A stretch of DNA of 12,434 nucleotides from Gammaproteobacteria bacterium (GTDB lineage: Bacteria > Pseudomonadota > Gammaproteobacteria > Cardiobacteriales > Wohlfahrtiimonadaceae): positions 1-12,434 of the forward strand of contig BHEQ01000034.1 of NCBI GenBank assembly GCA_003864535.1, given 5' to 3'. Position 1 is the stretch's first letter, and the number at the start of each line of letters is the position of its first letter. Under the pieces are notes generated by a model. That model saw only the letters and a program-made list of their open reading frames with translations. It had not been told where the DNA came from and did not search any database. Positions 1 to 5,497 of the stretch are shown here, one piece after another. The translations under genes were made by a program, and so were the position numbers.

Positions 1-10
1 ATTTAATTAT

Positions 11-118
11 AACCTCCCCCCCTTAAATCCCCCCTTGGCAGGCGGGACTTTTAAAGCTCCTTCCCCTGTGAAGGGGGAGGTTGGGAGGGGGTGTTTTTCT
101 AGCTGCTAAGTAGTTACA
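11..118 (+). repeat. G/C-run palindromic repeat, copy A
   Basis: This stretch alternates C-runs and G-runs in otherwise AT-rich DNA. Its centre folds as a hairpin, CCTTCCCC-TGTG-AAGGGG(G)AGG, around 59-80, and the C-run at the start can pair with TTGGGAGGGG at 81-90. It matches copy B near 12001-12118 in opposite orientation: 45-60 is identical over 16 bases to 12076-12091, 62-76 is identical over 15 bases to 12061-12075, and 102-118 (GCTGCTAAGTAGTTACA) matches 12001-12017 at 16 of 17. It encodes no protein. The hairpin and the T-run at 93-97 could also stop transcription entering from the left. It is probably a dispersed non-coding repeat of the MITE/REP kind; the family is not identified. 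Confidence 0.85.
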
Positions 119-134
119 ATTTTTCAAGGCTTAC

Positions 135-149
135 GCTTTTGTTAAAAGC
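135..149. other. Small perfect hairpin/dyad upstream of sufC
   Basis: GCTTTT-GTT-AAAAGC is a perfect 6-bp stem with a 3-base loop. It lies just upstream of the candidate sufC -35 box. It could be a regulator binding site or part of the degenerate flank of the neighbouring repeat. It matches no iron-sulphur regulator site that I recognise. Confidence 0.3.
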
Positions 150-153
150 TCAG

Positions 154-182
154 TTTACATAGGCAAATGAGAAATTTATAGA
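154..182 (+). promoter_or_regulatory. Candidate sigma-70 promoter for sufC
   Basis: TTTACA at 154-159 and TATAGA at 177-182 are separated by 17 bases, a good match to sigma-70 boxes. The predicted start near 189 leaves a leader of about 65 bases before the sufC ATG. It is the best-spaced candidate in this intergenic region. The call is from sequence pattern only, and AT-rich DNA gives chance matches. Confidence 0.45.
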
Positions 183-254
183 TGCGCCATACAGTAAATA
201 ACTAATATTTATCCTTTTTTTAACCATATTCTCAAATAAAATAAAGACACTAAA

Positions 255-1025
255 ATGATCAAAATAGAAAATCTACACGTTAGTATCAACGATATAAAAA
301 TCCTTAAAGGCATCTCATTAAGTATTAATCAAGGTGAGGTTCATGCGATTATGGGACCTAATGGATCGGGCAAAAGTACGCTTGCAAATGTAATTTCAGG
401 ACGGACTGAATATGAAATAACCCAAGGTAGCATAAGTTTTTGTGGTCAAGACTTAACCAGTTTAGACCCAGAAGAACGTGCGCATTTAGGGCTATTTTTA
501 GCATTTCAATATCCTGCTGAATTACCTGGGGTGAATAATTTATATTTTTTGAAAAGTGCTTTAAATTCATTACGCAAAGCCCGCGGTGAACAAGAATTAG
601 ATGCTATGGAATTTTATGAGCTAATTCAAGAGCGTATGAAAACTGTCAAAATGGATGCATCTTTCCTCAAACGCAATGTTAATGAAGGCTTTTCAGGTGG
701 TGAGAAAAAACGCAATGAAATATTGCAAATGCTAGTTTTAGAGCCAAAATTAGTAGTTTTAGATGAAACTGATTCAGGCCTAGATATCGATGCCCTCAAA
801 GTTGTCGCCGAAGGAATAAATGCATTACGCAGCCCTGAGCGCAGCTTTTTAATGATCACCCATTATCAGCGTCTTTTAAATTACATCACCCCTGATGTTG
901 TCCATGTTTTAGTTGATGGGATGATCGTGGCAACTGGTGGCAAAGAGCTTGCGTTAGAGCTTGAAGCAAATGGTTACGCAGCTTTCCGTGGAGATAATAC
1001 AGGTGGAACGCGTATCAATGAATAA
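255..1025 (+). CDS. sufC: Fe-S cluster assembly ATPase SufC
   Basis: SufC is the cytosolic ABC-type ATPase of the SufBCD scaffold that builds Fe-S clusters; it pairs with SufB and SufD and has no membrane domain. The 256-residue product has the full set of motifs: Walker A GPNGSGKS (34-41), Q-loop glutamine in FQYP (85), the FSGGEKKRNEI signature (146-156), Walker B VVLDE (167-171) with DSGLDIDALKVV after it, and the switch histidine in ITHYQR (203). Length and order match the family, and GVNNLYFLKSALN is SufC-like rather than transporter-like. The ATG at 255 lacks a strong Shine-Dalgarno, but the N-terminus starts exactly as in known SufC. It overlaps sufD by 8 bases. The usual partner sufB is not between this gene and the left edge; instead a repeat and an apparent promoter sit there. 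Confidence 0.96.
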   Translation: MIKIENLHVSINDIKILKGISLSINQGEVHAIMGPNGSGKSTLANVISGRTEYEITQGSISFCGQDLTSLDPEERAHLGLFLAFQYPAELPGVNNLYFLKSALNSLRKARGEQELDAMEFYELIQERMKTVKMDASFLKRNVNEGFSGGEKKRNEILQMLVLEPKLVVLDETDSGLDIDALKVVAEGINALRSPERSFLMITHYQRLLNYITPDVVHVLVDGMIVATGGKELALELEANGYAAFRGDNTGGTRINE

Positions 1026-2106
1026 TCTAACTAAATTATCTGAAAATATAAGGCTTGAGCGTTGGAAGCAAACTCCTTTAAAAGAAATTTTGAAAACTAA
1101 TTGGCAGCCAAGCACGCATCAAGTCGATCCTATTTTAAGCCAAATAAGCCTCCCTAAAGATGCAATTTTAATTACGCTTGGGAATGGTAAAATTGATTCA
1201 CGCTGGTTTGATGATCGCCAATTACCTGAAGGAATGATCGTGCGCATGCTTGATCAAACTGTGGATATTCAAATATTTAAAGATACCACGATCACGCGCC
1301 CGATAGTTCTACATCATATTGCAGAAGCCCACGACCTACCGCTTAATATTGATTTTACAATTAATATTACCTGTGAGGCACATGCAAAAATTAGCGTGCT
1401 TATGGTTGAATCAGGCTTTGGTGAGTATTTAATTACGCCTAAAATTAATATTGATTTACATGAATCTGCGCAGTGCCAATGGCTGCGTGCCAGCTTAAAT
1501 AGTGCCGAAAGTGTAAGCTTGAGTACACTGCATGTTAATCAAGCTGCGACTAGCTCCATAAATTTATTAAGTTATCAGAGCCGCGGTAAAATAGTGCGCG
1601 CAGATATTAAACTCGATTTAGTCGGGGATGGCTGTGTGAGTGAGTTAAGTGGTTTAAATATTGGCAAAGGTAAACAGAATTTAGGTCATGTTATTGATAT
1701 AAATCATCAAGCTCCTAATTGTACTAGTACTCAGCAAATAAAAAATTTACTTAAAGATCAAGCTAATACACTTTTTGATGGCAAGATTCAAGTTTTTAAA
1801 GATGCCCAGAAAACGGATGCGCAGCAAATTACGCGCTCCATTTTATTAAATGAGAAAACCCGTGCGATAACAATTCCGCGCTTAGAAATTTATGCGAATG
1901 ATGTAAAGTGTACGCATGGGGCAACGGTCGGATTTTTAGAGCCTGATCATATTTTTTACTTACAATCTCGCGGCATTCCCAAAAATATTGCCAAGCAAAT
2001 GCTGATGCAAGCTTTTGCGATGGAGATCACAGAGCAAGTTCAAAACGAGATCATCAAAAAATGGTTAACTGAAGTTATCGTTGAAGATATTAAAGAGTTA
2101 ATTTAA
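1018..2106 (+). CDS. sufD: Fe-S cluster assembly protein SufD
   Basis: SufD is the beta-helix subunit that dimerises with SufB and binds SufC in the SufBC2D scaffold. The C-terminus carries the family signature: NDVKCTHGATVG (about 294-305, histidine 300 being the conserved one) followed by the DHIFYLQSRGI block and a helical tail that forms the SufC contact. From the ATG at 1018 the product is 362 residues, shorter than the roughly 420 of E. coli SufD, with the reduction in the poorly conserved N-terminal half. The frame is open back to an ATG at 961, but that start would lie deep inside sufC. The ATG at 1018 overlaps the sufC stop (ATGAATAA) and has AGGTGG at 1001-1006, pointing to translational coupling. 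Confidence 0.94.
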   Translation: MNNLTKLSENIRLERWKQTPLKEILKTNWQPSTHQVDPILSQISLPKDAILITLGNGKIDSRWFDDRQLPEGMIVRMLDQTVDIQIFKDTTITRPIVLHHIAEAHDLPLNIDFTINITCEAHAKISVLMVESGFGEYLITPKINIDLHESAQCQWLRASLNSAESVSLSTLHVNQAATSSINLLSYQSRGKIVRADIKLDLVGDGCVSELSGLNIGKGKQNLGHVIDINHQAPNCTSTQQIKNLLKDQANTLFDGKIQVFKDAQKTDAQQITRSILLNEKTRAITIPRLEIYANDVKCTHGATVGFLEPDHIFYLQSRGIPKNIAKQMLMQAFAMEITEQVQNEIIKKWLTEVIVEDIKELI

Positions 2107-2142
2107 TTTTATTAATAGATTTGCCCTTTGCAAGAAAAGTAT

Positions 2143-3075
2143 ATGACTAATATTATTGCGCCAATTTCAAATGATCCTATTTTAGATGAGCATATCTTCA
2201 ATAAACTTGGGGAGCATTTTCATCAAAAAATTTATGCAAGTGCTAAAGGGCAGCTGCGCTTAGCGGTGATTTGTGCTGATTTAGATATTTTATTATCTAA
2301 ATATCCTCAAGATACAACACTTAATATTCTTGATATTGGCGCAGGTGAAGGTCAGGTTTCTTTATATTTAGCTAAAAAAGGGCATCGCTTAACGTTACTT
2401 GAACCTGCTTTATTAATGCAAGCAAGATCCAAAGAGTTATTTGAAAACTTATCTATAGATAATTCTAGGGATAAGTCTGTGGATAAATCTATGGGTAAAT
2501 CTGTAGATAATCATGCCATTAAAATCCAAACGCCGCAATTTATCTTAGGTGAGCTTAATAATTTGAACTTATTTCAAGATAATTGTTTTGATCTAATTTT
2601 ATGCCATGCAGTTCTAGAGTGGCTGCCAGAGCCATTAAATAAAAACCGTAATCTTGAATATATTGTACGGATTAATAAGCTACTAAAGAAAAATGGTACA
2701 TTTTCCTTAGCCTTTTATAATCGTTCAGGATTAATCTTGCATAATCTTATTCGTGGTAATTTAAATGCTGCAAATATTGCGCTAGAAAACCAAGCTCAAG
2801 ATGGCAGCATAACAAATGATAAAATAAAGAAAAGCAAAAGCTTAACTCCGCTAAATCCAATTGATCCAGACAATATGGAGCAGGAATTGCACTGTGCAAA
2901 TTTTAAGATAAGCTCAGAAAGTGGGGTTAGAGTTTTTCATGATTTTATGGCAAAAAATACCAAAGAGCGTTTACCTTTTGCGCAAATTCTAAAATTTGAG
3001 CTAGCTTATCGGCAGCATCCAAACTTCAAACGCATTGCGCGTTATCTGCATTGGATGTGCGTCAAGCTAGATTGA
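2143..3075 (+). CDS. cmoM: tRNA 5-carboxymethoxyuridine methyltransferase CmoM
   Basis: CmoM uses S-adenosylmethionine to methylate 5-carboxymethoxyuridine at the wobble position of certain tRNAs. The 310-residue product begins with the family block HFHQKIYASAKGQLR (25-39), then the SAM-binding motif DIGAGEG (64-70), the acidic end of strand 2 (LLEP, 85-88), LILCHAVLEWLPEP (151-164), FYNRSGLILHNLIRGN (191-206) and the C-terminal SGVRVFHDF (260-268). These match E. coli CmoM closely in order. It is about 50 residues longer than E. coli's 261, owing to a repeat-derived insert at 104-123 and a lysine-rich insert around 213-233. A TTG at 2128 is in frame, but the ATG at 2143, preceded by AAGAAAAG, fits homologues better. 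It lies 36 bases after sufD and is probably co-transcribed. Confidence 0.92.
   Translation: MTNIIAPISNDPILDEHIFNKLGEHFHQKIYASAKGQLRLAVICADLDILLSKYPQDTTLNILDIGAGEGQVSLYLAKKGHRLTLLEPALLMQARSKELFENLSIDNSRDKSVDKSMGKSVDNHAIKIQTPQFILGELNNLNLFQDNCFDLILCHAVLEWLPEPLNKNRNLEYIVRINKLLKKNGTFSLAFYNRSGLILHNLIRGNLNAANIALENQAQDGSITNDKIKKSKSLTPLNPIDPDNMEQELHCANFKISSESGVRVFHDFMAKNTKERLPFAQILKFELAYRQHPNFKRIARYLHWMCVKLD
2452..2511 (+). repeat. Five 12-bp tandem repeats within cmoM
   Basis: Five head-to-tail 12-base units of consensus TCTRTRGATAAA begin at 2452, 2464, 2476, 2488 and 2500. Being a multiple of three, they encode a tetrapeptide S-x-D-K/N five times (residues 104-123; copy four has G for D). The tract falls between the second and third conserved blocks of the methyltransferase fold, where E. 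coli CmoM has only a short loop. It looks like an in-frame repeat expansion in a surface loop. Confidence 0.9.
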
Positions 3076-3294
3076 AATTTATAGAAGCACCTAAAAAATA
3101 AATTAACAGCAATAAATTCAATATTCTGTACAGATATTTTAATGCAAAATAAAATCCATAAAATTTAGTTATTCAGCATAATTTAATAGAAAAATTGCAA
3201 AAACAATAAAGCAGCTCCAGCGGATTACAAATCTTTATGATAAACTTACCCATTATTTAATTTAAGTCATGACTCAATGCGTAATACACAACTA
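3076..3294. other. Gene-free spacer between cmoM and fnr
   Basis: No open frame here has coding character and no RNA gene was recognised. There is no clear intrinsic terminator after cmoM. A 10-base perfect palindrome, TCTGTACAGA, lies at 3125-3134, and a 16-base near-perfect dyad at 3262-3277 is listed separately. The remainder is AT-rich sequence without visible structure. Confidence 0.6.
3262..3277. promoter_or_regulatory. 16-bp near-perfect dyad upstream of fnr
   Basis: TTAAGTCATGACTCAA is symmetric at every position except one A/C pair, with a perfect 10-base core AGTCATGACT. Its centre (3269.5) lies about 60 bases upstream of the start expected from the candidate fnr promoter, a usual place for an activator. 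It does not match the FNR consensus TTGAT-N4-ATCAA, because its outer arms are TTRAG-N6-CTYAA. The binding protein is unknown, and this is inference from symmetry and position. Confidence 0.35.
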
Positions 3295-3324
3295 TTGCCC
3301 TTGACAAAATTAAAAATTTAGTAT
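3295..3324 (+). promoter_or_regulatory. Candidate fnr promoter with weak FNR-like site
   Basis: TTGCCC (3295-3300) and TAGTAT (3319-3324) are 18 bases apart. A TTGACA at 3301-3306 offers another -35, but its best -10 boxes (TTAGAA or TAGAAA, spacing 17-18) are poor. Between the boxes, TTGAC-AAAA-TTAAA (3301-3314) matches the FNR consensus at about 7 of 10 positions, one half-site good and the other weak. E. coli FNR represses its own gene, so a site here would make sense, but the match is marginal. Confidence 0.35.
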
Positions 3325-3354
3325 TAGAAAACCAATTCTATGTTTAATAATGAT

Positions 3355-3361
3355 AGGAAAG
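3355..3361 (+). promoter_or_regulatory. Ribosome binding site that sets the fnr start
   Basis: AGGAAAG sits 6 bases before the ATG at 3368 and is the only good Shine-Dalgarno in the region. An in-frame ATG at 3350 has none in front of it and overlaps this site, so 3368 is preferred. Confidence 0.7.
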
Positions 3362-3367
3362 TGCTGT

Positions 3368-4099
3368 ATGACCATGCTAAATTCATTAAAAGTTGCCTGC
3401 GCAAATTGCAGCCTCCAGCAATTGTGCGTCCCTGTAGGTCTTGAAGGAGATGAATTCTCTAAGCTTGAGGCAATTGTTGGTAGAGGACGACCTCTAGTAA
3501 AAGGTTCACACATCTATTTACCTGCGGATAACTTTAACTCTTTGTATGCAATTCGAGCTGGAGCGGTTAAAACATATACAATCTCGACAGATGGCGAGGA
3601 GCATGTAACTGGATTTTATCTACCTGGCGAAGTAATTGGCTTAGACGCAGTCTGCTCAGGCACTCATCCTTGTGGTGCCCGTACCTTAGAAACTACAAGC
3701 TTGTGCGAACTCCCGTTTGATCGCTTGGAAGATTTAGCCGCCGTTGTACCGAGCATTTCGCGCCAATTATTACGGATTATGAGCCAAGAATTACGCTCAG
3801 ATGAACAGCTTTTAATGATGGTCGGCTCACAATCAGCCGAAGCGCGCCTCGCCTCTTTATTTTTAAGTTTATCTATGCGTTTAAATAGACGCGGATATTC
3901 TGCGACAGAATTTAATTTAAGCATGTCGCGAGCTGATATTGGCAGCTTTCTTGGTTTAGCCGTAGAGACGGTAAGCCGCTTAATTAAGCGTATGCAGGAA
4001 AATAAACTCGTTTCAATTAACCATCGTGAAGTTAAATTACTTGATTTGGATAAATTAAGAACTATTGCAGGTAAAGGCGCTAACTCAATTATGAATTAA
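3368..4099 (+). CDS. fnr: FNR-type oxygen-sensing transcriptional regulator
   Basis: FNR is a cytosolic CRP-family regulator that dimerises and binds DNA when it carries an oxygen-labile [4Fe-4S] cluster, switching cells to anaerobic metabolism. The 243-residue product has the N-terminal cysteine cluster C-x2-C-x5-C (11, 14, 20) and the fourth ligand in SLCELPF (113), all in the positions of E. coli FNR. The cyclic-nucleotide-like beta barrel spans about 45-125 and includes LYAIRAGAVKTYT. The dimer helix follows, then the helix-turn-helix ADIGSFLGLAVETVSRLIKRMQ (189-210). Glu200, Ser203 and Arg204 are the residues that read TTGAT half-sites, so DNA specificity should match FNR/ANR. Two further cysteines (96, 102) are not known ligands. 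It lies alone after a long spacer and 56 bases before proA. Confidence 0.95.
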   Translation: MTMLNSLKVACANCSLQQLCVPVGLEGDEFSKLEAIVGRGRPLVKGSHIYLPADNFNSLYAIRAGAVKTYTISTDGEEHVTGFYLPGEVIGLDAVCSGTHPCGARTLETTSLCELPFDRLEDLAAVVPSISRQLLRIMSQELRSDEQLLMMVGSQSAEARLASLFLSLSMRLNRRGYSATEFNLSMSRADIGSFLGLAVETVSRLIKRMQENKLVSINHREVKLLDLDKLRTIAGKGANSIMN

Positions 4100-4119
4100 T
4101 TATTTATACATACCATATA

Positions 4120-4152
4120 TGCTATTGTTCTATAGTTATAAATACGGAAAGA
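4120..4152 (+). promoter_or_regulatory. Possible proA -10 region and its ribosome binding site
   Basis: GGAAAGA (4146-4152), 3 bases before the ATG at 4156, is the likely Shine-Dalgarno. Upstream, TG-C-TATTGT (4120-4128) resembles an extended -10 and TATAGT (4131-4136) is another candidate; neither has a convincing -35. No terminator separates fnr from proA, so read-through is also possible. Confidence 0.3.
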
Positions 4153-4155
4153 AAC

Positions 4156-5493
4156 ATGAATAAATCAAGTGAGCAGCGCGCACAATTAAATGACTATATA
4201 ACCACGCTTGGCAAGAATGCAAAGGCTGCGGCATTTGTTTTGGGAAATATCTCAAGCTTGCGTAAGAATACTATTTTACTGAGTCTAAAAAGTAAAATCT
4301 TAACCCACAAAGATATATTAGTTAGCGCTAATTTAAAAGATATAGAAAATTATCAAAAAAAATATAATGATAATGATAATGATGATGATGACAAGCAAGA
4401 TTTAGCCTTTGTAGATAGATTGCGTTTAAGTGCTCAAGTAATTGATTCTATGGCAGAAGGCTTAAGCCAAATTGCAAGTCTGCCTGATCCTATTGGGCAA
4501 TTATTTGATATTAATCCGATGCCATCTGGCATTAGCGTTGGACGAATGCGTGTGCCTTTAGGTGTTGTTGGCATTATTTATGAGGCTCGCCCAAATGTAA
4601 CCATTGATGCAACTGCTTTATGCTTAAAATCAGGCAATGCAGTTATTTTACGTGGTGGCTCTGAATCATTCCATACAAATCAGGCGCTTGCGAAGTTAAT
4701 TACAGAAAGTTTAGTCGAGGCTGATTTTCCTGAACACTGCGTGCAAATAATCAACACGATAGATCGCGATGCAGTAGGTTTAATGCTTAAATTAAAAGAT
4801 TATATCGATGTTATTATTCCACGTGGAGGCAATTCACTTGTTGCTAGAATTAATGCTGAAAGCACTATTCCTGTCATCAAGCATCTAGATGGGATTTGCC
4901 ATACTTTTGTTGACCGTGATGCCAATTTAGAGATGGCGTTAAATATTTGTGATAATGCTAAAACCCAACGTTATGCGCCGTGCAATACGATGGAGACTCT
5001 CTTAATTGATGCGCTTATCGCGCCTGATTTTTTACCCAAAATAGCCACTATTTATGCACAAAAAAATGTCGAAATGCGTGTATGCGAGCAAGCTCATATA
5101 ATCTTAAGTAACTACAAGCTTAAGCACAAAAATATTACATGGATTGCCGCAACGGACGCTGATTGGCGTACAGAATATCTAGCACCAATTATCTCCATTA
5201 AGATTGTTGCGGATATGAATGCGGCGATAACGCATATCAACCATTATGGCTCTCATCATACCGATGTGATTATTACGAATGCCCACGCTAAAGCGCTGCA
5301 ATTTTTGCGTTTGGTTGATTCGGCAAGTGTGATGATTAATGCCTCAAGTCGCTTTACTGATGGCTTTGAGTTTGGGCTTGGTGCTGAAATTGGCATTTCA
5401 ACAGATAAGCTCCACGCCCGTGGTCCTGTTGGTTTAGAGGGCTTATGCTCAGTTAAGTATGTTGTTTTTGGAGATGGGCAAATTCGGACTTAA
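4156..5493 (+). CDS. proA: Gamma-glutamyl phosphate reductase ProA
   Basis: ProA reduces gamma-glutamyl phosphate with NADPH to glutamate-5-semialdehyde, the second step of proline synthesis. The 445-residue product has the aldehyde-dehydrogenase-like fold. Visible blocks are VPLGVVGIIYEARPNVT, the nucleotide region SGNAVILRGGSES, the catalytic cysteine in HLDGICHTFVD (Cys248), NAKTQRYAPCNTMETLLI, and the C-terminal FGLGAEIGISTDKLHARGPVGLEGL. E. coli ProA is about 417 residues; part of the extra length is an Asn/Asp tract at 71-79. ProB, which makes the substrate, is not nearby. The stop lies 4 bases before the likely sbcC start, so the two are probably co-transcribed although unrelated in function. 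Confidence 0.96.
   Translation: MNKSSEQRAQLNDYITTLGKNAKAAAFVLGNISSLRKNTILLSLKSKILTHKDILVSANLKDIENYQKKYNDNDNDDDDKQDLAFVDRLRLSAQVIDSMAEGLSQIASLPDPIGQLFDINPMPSGISVGRMRVPLGVVGIIYEARPNVTIDATALCLKSGNAVILRGGSESFHTNQALAKLITESLVEADFPEHCVQIINTIDRDAVGLMLKLKDYIDVIIPRGGNSLVARINAESTIPVIKHLDGICHTFVDRDANLEMALNICDNAKTQRYAPCNTMETLLIDALIAPDFLPKIATIYAQKNVEMRVCEQAHIILSNYKLKHKNITWIAATDADWRTEYLAPIISIKIVADMNAAITHINHYGSHHTDVIITNAHAKALQFLRLVDSASVMINASSRFTDGFEFGLGAEIGISTDKLHARGPVGLEGLCSVKYVVFGDGQIRT
4366..4392 (+). repeat. AAT/GAT triplet tract within proA
   Basis: AATGAT occurs three times in a row and runs into GAT-GAT-GAC, giving residues 71-79 as N-D-N-D-N-D-D-D-D. It lies in the variable loop before the conserved DRLRL block, where E. 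coli ProA has only a short stretch. It looks like triplet or hexamer slippage in a tolerant loop, and the frame is kept. Confidence 0.8.
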
Positions 5494-5497
5494 AAAG

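Noticed and set aside
961..1017. Upstream in-frame ATG giving a longer SufD
   Set aside because: It would overlap sufC by about 65 bases, and the extra residues do not resemble SufD; the ATG at 1018 has coupling to the sufC stop.
2128..2142. TTG start for cmoM
   Set aside because: The extra five residues are not seen in CmoM, and the ATG at 2143 has a purine-rich stretch in front of it.
2452..2511. CRISPR-like array
   Set aside because: The 12-base units are contiguous without spacers and lie in frame inside a gene.
3125..3134. TCTGTACAGA palindrome as a LexA box
   Set aside because: The LexA consensus in gammaproteobacteria has 8 bases between CTGT and ACAG; here the halves abut. It is also far from a gene start.
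3350..3367. ATG at 3350 as the fnr start
   Set aside because: It lacks a Shine-Dalgarno, while AGGAAAG is correctly placed for the ATG at 3368.
5459..5497. Upstream ATGs for SbcC at 5459 and 5474
   Set aside because: The family N-terminus begins at the ATG at 5498; GGAG touches the 5474 ATG with no spacing, so it cannot serve it as a ribosome binding site.
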